IMG/VR virus record: IMGVR_UViG_3300041409_001217
Span: 1 to 28,428 of that record
Direction: 5' to 3' (one strand)
DNA: 28,428 nt
From: a virus
The notes below the pieces were generated by a model. The model was not told where the DNA came from and ran no database searches. It saw nothing but the letters and a program-made list of their open reading frames with translations. The translations under genes and the position numbers were made by a program. This document shows, piece after piece, positions 7,103-13,302 of the stretch (its first letter is position 1; each line of letters opens with the position of its first letter).

Positions 7103-8554
7103 CTATGATTTTGTCTGATCACGCCACGTGGTCGCGGCCTTCACCGCATTATCCCATACGCTCGCAGCCGATTTCCTGACGTTCGTCCAAAAGATGTCGG
7201 TGCCGTTACGCAGCAGACGGAACGCGACGGTCAATGAGATGCCTTCGGTGAATGTGCGAGTGTAGGCTGACGTGTGCGCGAACACGTCGGTGAGAGTGAA
7301 GACCTCCACTAATGAGCGACTGGAAGTTTTGAGGAGGGTCGCTGTTGCGGTAGCGGCCTCGGAGAGTGATCTGGAAAGCGTGCGGCTAAGCTGGTCTGTC
7401 ACTGAGAGGAATTCGGTGACGACCTTGCCCGGCGTTCTTAGAAGTACGTCTGCTAGGGTAATCGCTTCTGTGAAGGTGCGAGAGGCTGTCTTAAGAAATG
7501 TACCCGTGATGGTGACTGCTTCAGACAATGAACGTGAGGCCGTTCTTTGGATGGTGTCGGCGAGAGAAATGACCTCGGCGAGAATCTTGTTGGGAGTTTT
7601 AAGTAGCGTGTCGGAAGTTACAATGGCTTCGGCGAATGAACGGCTCGCTGTTTTTATCAGCGTATCCGTGTTCGTGATCGCTTCGGTTAGCAGACGCGCG
7701 ATGGAGCGGATAAATGTATCAGAGACAGTGATGGCTTCGGTTGCATCCAGCGGTTTTGTTCGAAGGCCAGAGAAGACGTCGCTGGTGGTGAAGGCCTCTA
7801 AAAGTGCCCGTGACACTGTTCTTATCAGGGTGTCAGAATTGGTGATGACCTCGGTGAGTGTCCTTGTGGCGACTTTCAGCAGCGTTGCGGTAACCGTTAC
7901 GGCTTCCGATAGCGTTCGCGTTGCGGTCTTGAGGAGAGTGTCTGAAACCGTGACGGTATCGGTGAGCGTCTTTGTCCAGGCGGTGCCGCCCGGGGGAGAT
8001 AAGGTCAAAAGCGCAAGTGCGGCAGGCCCCGAAGCAGACTGATGGATTGTTTCGCTTGTAGAAGCGGGCGGAGTTATCGCGCCATTCGAATCTCCTATTC
8101 CGCGAGCAGCGCCAGCGCCCGTTCTGACGGTAAATGTCGTTCCAGCATTTTGATTCCCCCCGCCGAGCGTATATGCGGCTATTACCCATGAATTATCAGC
8201 GACCGGCGTGATCGAGTTCGCTAGAGAAGTTCCCGTAGTGTTGCTGGTGCTATTCGAGTTGTCAGGTTGGGTAGAGCCCGTGCCGGTGTATGATGCGACG
8301 TTTCCGTTCGTTCCGTTCAGGTCAATTGTGAAACTTCCGGCGGCAGCATTGGCAAGAACGTACACGTGTATCCAGACAGAGCTTACGCCGCGCTGTTGGG
8401 TGAGTACGAAACTCATAGCCGTTCCGTTCCACGTCGCTCCGGGCGGGGTTGAAGATGTCGAGACGACAATGGCCACAAGGGTAATATTCGAACCTGTCGC
8501 GGTGAAGGTTGCCGAACTGGCTACTGAGGCTGCGTTATCAAATGCTATTGCCAT
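7103..8554 (-). CDS. Repetitive tail-fibre/surface protein with 18-residue repeats
   Basis: 483 residues. Residues 1-~190 form a Ser/Thr/Asn-rich beta-sandwich-like head ('ATWNGTAMSFV', 'VWIHVYVLANAAAGSFTIDL'). Residues ~195-448 consist of about 13 copies of an 18-residue unit with consensus R(T/S)(L/F)(S/T)EA(V/I)T.(S/T)DTLLKT(A/P)(S/T). The C-terminal ~35 residues (RKSAASVWDNAVKAATTW) look helical. The regular Leu/Val/Ile spacing with Thr and Ser at turns suggests a beta-solenoid. A fibrous adsorption or host-binding protein is likely from repeat architecture and location among the tail genes. Specificity cannot be inferred. Confidence 0.6.
   Translation of the reverse strand: MAIAFDNAASVASSATFTATGSNITLVAIVVSTSSTPPGATWNGTAMSFVLTQQRGVSSVWIHVYVLANAAAGSFTIDLNGTNGNVASYTGTGSTQPDNSNSTSNTTGTSLANSITPVADNSWVIAAYTLGGGNQNAGTTFTVRTGAGAARGIGDSNGAITPPASTSETIHQSASGPAALALLTLSPPGGTAWTKTLTDTVTVSDTLLKTATRTLSEAVTVTATLLKVATRTLTEVITNSDTLIRTVSRALLEAFTTSDVFSGLRTKPLDATEAITVSDTFIRSIARLLTEAITNTDTLIKTASRSFAEAIVTSDTLLKTPNKILAEVISLADTIQRTASRSLSEAVTITGTFLKTASRTFTEAITLADVLLRTPGKVVTEFLSVTDQLSRTLSRSLSEAATATATLLKTSSRSLVEVFTLTDVFAHTSAYTRTFTEGISLTVAFRLLRNGTDIFWTNVRKSAASVWDNAVKAATTWRDQTKS
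7211..7972 (-). repeat. About 13 degenerate tandem 54-bp units inside the fibre gene
   Basis: The DNA encoding residues ~195-448 of the 7103-8554 protein repeats with a 54-base period (18 codons). Units have diverged at the DNA level while keeping the protein pattern. One unit near residues 260-275 carries a short insertion (around SGLRTKPLD) that shifts the register. Confidence 0.7.
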
Positions 8555-8567
8555 AAGATTTTATGCG

Positions 8568-8591
8568 CGGCTCCCCTCGCAAGAGGAGCCG
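8568..8591 (-). other. Intergenic hairpin without a T-run
   Basis: CGGCTCC at 8568-8574 pairs with GGAGCCG at 8585-8591 around a 10-base loop, between two tail genes. Neither strand has a T-run directly after the stem, so it is not a classical terminator. It may be a processing or mRNA-stability element. Confidence 0.4.
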
Positions 8592-8604
8592 AAACAAAAC
8601 CCGA

Positions 8605-9207
8605 TTAGGACATTTTTATCTTCCAAGTGATGGCGAGCGAGTCGCCGTTCACGACGTTGATTGCCGAGAACACTTGGCGGCAGAGGAGCGTGCCGCTCGA
8701 GGATGCGTTCAAGACGCCCGATTCCGTGACTGCTACCGTGCCCGTAACCGTGAAGGTCTTGACGATCTGCGCGGTGTCGTTCGTAACCGTTGTGGTAACG
8801 AGCGAAACGGTGCCTGCGGCGCGCGATAGGCCCGACGTGGCGGTTTCGGTCTGCAACGTGGTGTCCGCGACGTTGGCTGCGGTCGCCCCTGTTCCTACAG
8901 CGATGTAAGTAGCCGCTGCCGGCGAGCCTGAACCATTCAAGAGTCCGGCGGCGAGCGCAAAGCCAGCGTTGGTGATGAGATTGCCGATAACCTTGCTATT
9001 GGCCCAGCGTCCCATGAAGGGAGTAAGGAGCGGTGCCGCAATGCTGTTAATCCACTGAGGCGAGAGGATGCCTGTTTTGAGAAGCGCCTTGCATAATGCG
9101 TTCTCTTGGAAGATCGGCTTGATGTTGCCGTTCTTGTCGCGCAGCACGTACTCGACGTTGTCCGCCGAGCGAAGCTGCGGAAATGCGACCAATGTTTTGG
9201 TGCTCAT
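8605..9207 (-). CDS. Phage tail-associated protein
   Basis: 200 residues. The central motif 'ITNAGFALAAGLLNGSGSPA' followed by 'TYIAVGTGATAA' and a repetitive Thr/Val-rich C-terminal half ('VTNDTAQIVKTFTVTGTVAV...ESGVLNASSSGTLLCRQVFSA') is a pattern I recognise from tail or tail-fibre-adjacent proteins of many phages, where the C-terminal half makes an immunoglobulin-like beta fold. No enzymatic motif. The start ATG overlaps the upstream stop (ATGA, 9204-9207), giving tight translational coupling, and there is no Shine-Dalgarno. It lies directly upstream of the repetitive fibre gene, so it may join fibre to tail. Confidence 0.6.
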   Translation of the reverse strand: MSTKTLVAFPQLRSADNVEYVLRDKNGNIKPIFQENALCKALLKTGILSPQWINSIAAPLLTPFMGRWANSKVIGNLITNAGFALAAGLLNGSGSPAAATYIAVGTGATAANVADTTLQTETATSGLSRAAGTVSLVTTTVTNDTAQIVKTFTVTGTVAVTESGVLNASSSGTLLCRQVFSAINVVNGDSLAITWKIKMS

Positions 9208-9497
9208 ATTTCATTTATTTCTAATCCTGTAATGACCTCTCCGACCTGGGAGGCGTTATCGAGTCCCGCTTGAAGCTCTTTGGCTCCTTCGTGGCGCTCT
9301 ACAGCGTCCTTGTAGACCGCGAGGGCGCTTTGAAGCGTTGCCGTGATCTCTTCCGCTGTTGCGGCAAGGGGAAACGACTGGTGCCGCTCCATGAGCAGCA
9401 CGCCTTCATCGTCCACGATCGTATAGGGCACGCGCTGAAGCGTCTGCCCGCTGTCGTGGTCTTGGTACTGCTCTACTTTTCCTACGATCAGTCTCAT
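9204..9497 (-). CDS. Small phage protein, unknown function
   Basis: 97 residues. A beta-rich N-terminus ('MRLIVGKVEQYQDHDSGQ') is followed by a predicted helix of charged and Ala residues ('ATAEEITATLQSALAVYKDAVERHEG'). No recognisable motif. It overlaps the next gene by four bases (ATGA) and lies 22 bases after the connector-like gene. A tail assembly chaperone or head-tail joining factor is conceivable only because of its position. Start context CGTATG, no Shine-Dalgarno. Confidence 0.55.
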   Translation of the reverse strand: MRLIVGKVEQYQDHDSGQTLQRVPYTIVDDEGVLLMERHQSFPLAATAEEITATLQSALAVYKDAVERHEGAKELQAGLDNASQVGEVITGLEINEI

Positions 9498-9519
9498 ACG
9501 TTAAATTGCTAATTGATAA

Positions 9520-10266
9520 TCACACCGCACACCGCTGGCTCCCGCTTATGCGTTTCCGCCTTGGGTGTCGTGCTGCGTTCTGCTGCTCAAGCTTCGCCTC
9601 TTGTCTAGCGATCTCTTGCTTTAGTTCGCCAATGAGGATGCCGTTGTCGGGCTTGTGGACAGCAATGTAATCCTTCGATGCATGAAGGGCTAAAAGAGGA
9701 TGAAATGGCTCCGGGATGCCCGGTCGAGCAGTAAGAGTGCTTGCGCTGAAATACGAAGGTGACCGTTCGAAGAAGATTTTGAGGCCGTTCGTCGCGTTGT
9801 AGTTCGGAACTGCGCCGAGGAAGAGTGCCGAGCCACGTTCAACGTACTCCGTGGGAATGCCGACATACGTTGGGGCCGGATTGAGGATACGGTTTGCGTG
9901 ACCGGCTCCTACCGGGACGCGCTGAAGCTCGATGTACTCGGTAGCCGTAGCGCTCTGCAGGACGAAGGCGCTCACGACGTTCAGTATCGAATTGCCGACT
10001 TCATCCTGTATGGCGCTGTAGTCCTGCTGGCCGCTCACAATGTTCGTCAATGCCATCGGATAATCGACTTGGTTCGGATCGTCCCATCGCATCGTGTCAT
10101 CAACAGAGAAAACCAGCGGCAACACCTTGTCGTCGGCTCGGTTTAAGCGGTTCACGAACACCTTAAGGAGGGTTGAATTGCCCGAAATTGCCGCATCGCC
10201 AAGATTGGTCCAGAACTCGCATTCTTGGATGAGGCCATTCTTGTTCGTTGCGTCGGAGAGAATCAT
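9520..10266 (-). CDS. Connector/neck-like structural protein
   Basis: 248 residues. Features seen: an N-terminal 'LIQECEFWTNLG' helix, a 'SVDDTMRWDDPNQVDYPMA' block, 'TNIVSGQQDYS', 'GLKIFFERSPSYF', and a C-terminal 'HPLLALHASKDYIAVHK' helix followed by a charged coiled coil ending in a basic tail. The same order of motifs occurs in head-to-tail connector or adaptor proteins near the capsid genes of environmental short-tailed phages (recalled pattern). Position downstream of the capsid gene and before the tail genes agrees. The start follows the upstream stop by six bases without a Shine-Dalgarno. Confidence 0.55.
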   Translation of the reverse strand: MILSDATNKNGLIQECEFWTNLGDAAISGNSTLLKVFVNRLNRADDKVLPLVFSVDDTMRWDDPNQVDYPMALTNIVSGQQDYSAIQDEVGNSILNVVSAFVLQSATATEYIELQRVPVGAGHANRILNPAPTYVGIPTEYVERGSALFLGAVPNYNATNGLKIFFERSPSYFSASTLTARPGIPEPFHPLLALHASKDYIAVHKPDNGILIGELKQEIARQEAKLEQQNAARHPRRKRISGSQRCAV

Positions 10267-10272
10267 AGGTGA

Positions 10273-10653
10273 TTAGGCGGGGGTGTTCTTCTTTCGAGGA
10301 ACGGGCTGGCGCCATTTGTCGAAGCTCTTGAAGCTCTCTTTGAACTCTTCAAGGCCTTCGGTGACGATGAGCTGTACCTTGCCGTCCTTGATCTCGGTCG
10401 TGACGGGTAGTTCGAACTCGGTAAGCTCTGCTTCAGCGATCTCGCGAACGCGATTGATGATGCGAAGCTTGATATCGTTTACCTTGGTGGTCTGCTCGGT
10501 CATCGCCTCCATCAGCTTTTCATGCTGCTTGGCGAGCGCTTCCATTTCAGTTGCGAGCTGGCGGCCTCCCTCTACGAGGCGACCCTTCTCCTCGACCATT
10601 GCCAGAAGCTCGGCGTCCTCTATGGGGATCTCGCGTTGATATTTATCGGCCAT
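10273..10653 (-). CDS. Coiled-coil phage protein, unknown function
   Basis: 126 residues. Residues ~10-80 are a strong coiled coil rich in Glu, Lys, Leu and Ala ('LATEMEALAKQHEKLMEAM'), followed by a short beta segment ('ELPVTTEIKDGKVQLIVTEG') and a basic end (PRKKNTPA). No enzymatic motif. The gene overlaps the 63-residue gene upstream by 11 bases, so the two are probably translated together. Position between capsid and connector genes suggests a small head or neck component. Confidence 0.55.
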   Translation of the reverse strand: MADKYQREIPIEDAELLAMVEEKGRLVEGGRQLATEMEALAKQHEKLMEAMTEQTTKVNDIKLRIINRVREIAEAELTEFELPVTTEIKDGKVQLIVTEGLEEFKESFKSFDKWRQPVPRKKNTPA

Positions 10654-10834
10654 ACACTTTTTTGAGGATGCTGCGGCTTGTCTCGCCGCTGGCGATTACG
10701 TTGCTAGGCTCGGTCTGAGGCTGCGGATTGTCAGTGTTGAAGGTCGGCTCGGCCGCGCTTATGGACGGATTGATGAGGACAGCTTCACGTTTGATGTTGC
10801 TGCCAAGGACTACTTTGATCGTTGATTTTGCCAT
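10643..10834 (-). CDS. Small phage protein, unknown function
   Basis: 63 residues. It begins with a basic beta-like segment (MAKSTIKVVLGSNIKR), has an acidic/Pro/Asn-rich centre, and ends in a basic 'SRSILKKVYGR'. It has the size and position of a minor head protein. It is the first gene after the interlocking stem structure that follows the capsid gene, and it overlaps the next gene by 11 bases. No Shine-Dalgarno is visible. Function unknown. Confidence 0.5.
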   Translation of the reverse strand: MAKSTIKVVLGSNIKREAVLINPSISAAEPTFNTDNPQPQTEPSNVIASGETSRSILKKVYGR

Positions 10835-10846
10835 GATGAGTTTATT

Positions 10847-10889
10847 GCCAGTTCATCTCGCCCCGCTGGAACTGGCGTCCGGGGGCGAG
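10847..10889 (-). promoter_or_regulatory. Interlocking double stem (pseudoknot or attenuator) after the capsid gene
   Basis: Read on the minus strand, CTCGCCCC (10889-10882) is complementary to GGGGCGAG (10864-10857), and GCCAGTTC (10876-10869) is complementary to GAACTGGC (10854-10847). Each stem is a perfect 8 bp. Their arms alternate 1-2-1'-2', which is the topology of an H-type pseudoknot or of two mutually exclusive hairpins. Connecting loops are 5, 4 and 2 bases. The element starts ten bases after the capsid TAG stop (10900-10902) and ends 12 bases before the next ATG. No T-run follows, so it is not a plain terminator. Confidence 0.65.
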
Positions 10890-10899
10890 AGAAACAAAC

Positions 10900-11781
10900 C
10901 TACACCGCCGAGACGATCTCGACGCCGCCTGCATCCCGGTTCTCGATCACCCCGTAAAGGATGTCGGCCGTGCTGAGCGTGCCAAGATATTCAGGAATGT
11001 AGTTGGACTGTAGGCGAACGCCCATTGCGTCTTTCTGGCCCGGAAGGGGAGAAGTGGCCCAATGGATCGAGTCGGGTACAGCCAGCGCACCTGAGTAGTC
11101 TGCGTTGGTGTTGATCTTTTGGATAAGTGTCGAGGTGACAACCGGGCGGCCGTAGATGCCGCCGATAGCGCCTTTGATGACCGGGTCGGCCCCGTCCGTA
11201 TTGAACTTGAGGGCGAAGCGGTCAATCGACATGAGGTCGGTCCACACCGTCTTCGGGTGTAAGAACCATGCGGCTTCCTCGAAGTCGGCATTTGCCGTCT
11301 CGAGGGCTGCGATGCAAGAGCGCACAACGGCGTCCGTGAGGGCGACCGTCGTGGTGCCCTTCGAAGTCGAGAAGCCATGGAACAAGGTCGCAATCGCGAC
11401 TTCAAGCTTTTTAGCCGCCGTAAAGGCCGCGTTCTTGATGTAACGCTGCTGCGTGTTGTAGGACTTCTTGACCTGAGCTGCCTCCTTGTCCTCGATCATG
11501 AACGAAACTTCGAACCACTGGTCTACAGTGAGGGTCTGCTTCGTTTCGGTCGGGGAGTTCAGCGTAACGGCGGTCGCGTTGGACTTGGCGTTTGCCGACA
11601 TCTCCGTGAGGTTCGGGGTGTAGAGAGCATCGGCTCCTTCGGCCAGTTCGTCGCTGCGGTTCGTGAAGAACGCAGCCATCTTGAGCTTGGCGCGATAGAA
11701 GTCGTTTATCTTTGATCCCCAAATCTCCGGGATGAGTTCAGCGAGGTCTGCCGCTGTGAATGTATCTGTAGGAAATGCCAT
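10900..11781 (-). CDS. Major capsid protein (HK97-fold type)
   Basis: 293 residues. The N-terminal 'AADLAELIPEIWGSKINDFYRAKLKMAAFFTNRSDE' pattern, the 'TLTVDQWFEVSFMIEDKEAAQ' beta segment, the helix 'YIKNAAFTAAKKLEVAIATL', and the C-terminal 'DAMGVRLQSNYIPEYLGTLSTADILYG' stretch follow the spine-helix and P-domain organisation of HK97-fold capsid proteins lacking a long N-terminal delta domain. The gene lies directly downstream of a scaffold-like gene, as expected. It ends in TAG and is followed by an unusual double-stem RNA element. No Shine-Dalgarno is visible before the ATG. Read-through of the TAG would add only 29 residues. Confidence 0.85.
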   Translation of the reverse strand: MAFPTDTFTAADLAELIPEIWGSKINDFYRAKLKMAAFFTNRSDELAEGADALYTPNLTEMSANAKSNATAVTLNSPTETKQTLTVDQWFEVSFMIEDKEAAQVKKSYNTQQRYIKNAAFTAAKKLEVAIATLFHGFSTSKGTTTVALTDAVVRSCIAALETANADFEEAAWFLHPKTVWTDLMSIDRFALKFNTDGADPVIKGAIGGIYGRPVVTSTLIQKINTNADYSGALAVPDSIHWATSPLPGQKDAMGVRLQSNYIPEYLGTLSTADILYGVIENRDAGGVEIVSAV

Positions 11782-11831
11782 GTAAGTGAAGTGAGCGAAT
11801 AGTGCCCGGCATCACTCAACGGATTGATGCG

Positions 11832-12422
11832 CTACTTCCCCATTCTCTCTTTGGCGAGTTGCTTGTGCTCCTCGTCGCTGAGGCCAGGCGTATTGAGTGA
11901 CTTTTTGACAGTCGCTCTTGAGCCACGGGACGCGGGAAGCTGAGCGGCTTGCTCTTTCGCTACCTTGTCGCGCTTGGCCTTCCAGTCTTTGAAGAGGTCG
12001 TTGTCGAGCGCTTGGACGGGTGTGCAGTTTTCAAGAACTGCCACCTTCTTCGCGTGTTCAAGTTCCTCTTCCGAGTAACCCTTGGCGATGACAATTGCCT
12101 CGTCGCGGGTCAGGGAAGCGGGTTCTGCGGGCTTGTGCTCTTTCGAACTTTCGGCCTGCTGAGAACCATCGGGCTTCTTTTGCCACTGCTTCGAGTCTTT
12201 GTTGAACTCGTAGCCCTCCTTTTCGAGGAAACGGTTGGTGGCGTTAAGCTTGCCGCGATAATTCTCTTGCGATTGTCCTTCCTGCTGCTGGTCGCCCTGT
12301 TGGGTGTCCTGCTGCTGGCCGTTGTCCTGATCCTGTTGATTGTTATCAGCGTTCTCAGTGGACTGGTCGCTACCGTTTTCTTGCGAGAGGTCGGTGTCCT
12401 CTGTTTCGTGTTCGTTTGCCAT
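11832..12422 (-). CDS. Scaffolding-like protein
   Basis: 196 residues from ATG at 12422 (MANEHETED); an upstream in-frame extension includes the promoter word and is rejected. The first ~55 residues are extremely rich in Gln, Asp, Glu and Asn ('QQDQDNGQQQDTQQGDQQQE'), the middle has a short folded part ('ATNRFLEKEGYEFNKDSKQW'), and the C-terminal third is helical and basic ('DLFKDWKAKRDKVAKEQ'). An acidic disordered N-terminus with a helical basic C-terminus directly upstream of the capsid gene is typical of phage scaffolding proteins. The assignment is by composition and position. Confidence 0.65.
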   Translation of the reverse strand: MANEHETEDTDLSQENGSDQSTENADNNQQDQDNGQQQDTQQGDQQQEGQSQENYRGKLNATNRFLEKEGYEFNKDSKQWQKKPDGSQQAESSKEHKPAEPASLTRDEAIVIAKGYSEEELEHAKKVAVLENCTPVQALDNDLFKDWKAKRDKVAKEQAAQLPASRGSRATVKKSLNTPGLSDEEHKQLAKERMGK

Positions 12423-12474
12423 GTAGACAAAGATTAGGCCCTTTTGTCGGAGTGGGCTGAACTCGAATAATAGA

Positions 12475-12500
12475 AGTGTACCACACCGTTTGAGCGTCAA
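12475..12500 (-). promoter_or_regulatory. Putative promoter of the scaffold-capsid unit
   Basis: On the minus strand, TTGACG (12495-12500) is followed after 14 bases by TACACT (12475-12480), which has a TGG extension. The spacer is shorter than the usual 16-18, but the TGn element could compensate. The start of the scaffold gene lies about 50 bases downstream. Confidence 0.4.
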
Positions 12501-12503
12501 GCA

Positions 12504-13037
12504 CTACAAGGTGTGGATACGATACGCGACGTCGATCGTGAGCGTGACATCGCCTGCGGCGTTACCTCCCCACTCGCCGTCGCCTGTGTTGTGGAGGACA
12601 AGGGCTTGGTTCGCTGCAGCGCTGTACGCCGCTATGGCGTCGATCTTAGCAAGTGCATTCGTAACCGTAGCTGCGGTCTGGTCGATGAAGCCTGTGCATT
12701 CGATGGTCTGCGATACGGCTGCACCTGACCCATCCGTGAATTTGACGGCCATGTTGTCGGCCGATTCTGTGAGAGCGTTCGCGCCACCGTTGTTCTTGAT
12801 GACCGCGGAAACGAATTCGAGCACCTTGCCTGCTCCCGGAGCAGCCACAAGCGTCTTTGGAGCCGCACGGAGAGCTTTGAGTTGAGCGTTGGTGACGGTG
12901 ACGCGAGCCACATTCAACATGCCCGAAAGGTCATAGATCGTCTTGCTGCCGTCGTCGGTCGCCGTAGCGCCGGGAGCAACGAAGTCGATCTGCGTGCCGG
13001 AGCCGACCTGCACGCCGTTAAGGAATTTTGTAAGCAT
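12504..13037 (-). CDS. Phage structural protein (decoration or minor head protein candidate)
   Basis: 177 residues. The block 'VTVTNAQLKALRAAPKTLVAAPGAGKVLEFVSAVI' followed by 'LTESADNMAVKFTDGSGAAVSQ' and 'GFIDQTAATVTNA' is a recognisable pattern shared by many phage proteins encoded near capsid genes. It is beta-rich with a Gly/Asn-rich C-terminus ('WGGNAAGDVTLTIDVAYRIHTL'). No enzymatic residues are evident. A decoration or head-surface role is plausible from its place between portal and scaffold genes. The AT-rich leader contains no Shine-Dalgarno, and the start context is CGTATG. Confidence 0.6.
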   Translation of the reverse strand: MLTKFLNGVQVGSGTQIDFVAPGATATDDGSKTIYDLSGMLNVARVTVTNAQLKALRAAPKTLVAAPGAGKVLEFVSAVIKNNGGANALTESADNMAVKFTDGSGAAVSQTIECTGFIDQTAATVTNALAKIDAIAAYSAAANQALVLHNTGDGEWGGNAAGDVTLTIDVAYRIHTL

Positions 13038-13080
13038 ACGAAGTAAAAAATGAATTCTATTAAATCGACCTCATTGTAAC

Positions 13081-13302
13081 TCAGACAGCGCCCGGTTTCG
13101 GTCGCTGGTTGGGTTTCGGTGTGAATAACTCGTTCAGCTTCTTGAACGACTTGGAAATGATATCGCGCGCTTCCTTCAAGGCATCTGTGTTCTTGCCGGA
13201 GTAGACCCGCAACAACGCCTCCTCATTCAGCGTGTCCATGATGAACTCAGCCCATTCCTTTTGAGCGGCCTTGTCCTCGAAAAATGCTTTGAGGGCTTTC
13301 AT
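13081..13302 (-). CDS. Small phage protein, unknown function
   Basis: 73 residues, helical and rich in charged residues ('MKALKAFFEDKAAQKEWAEF', 'KEARDIISKSFKKLNELF') with a Pro-rich basic C-terminus. Its ATG overlaps the portal stop codon (ATGA, 13299-13302), so it is probably translationally coupled to the portal. No motif recognised. Small helical proteins in this slot are often minor head or portal-associated proteins. Confidence 0.55.
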   Translation of the reverse strand: MKALKAFFEDKAAQKEWAEFIMDTLNEEALLRVYSGKNTDALKEARDIISKSFKKLNELFTPKPNQRPKPGAV

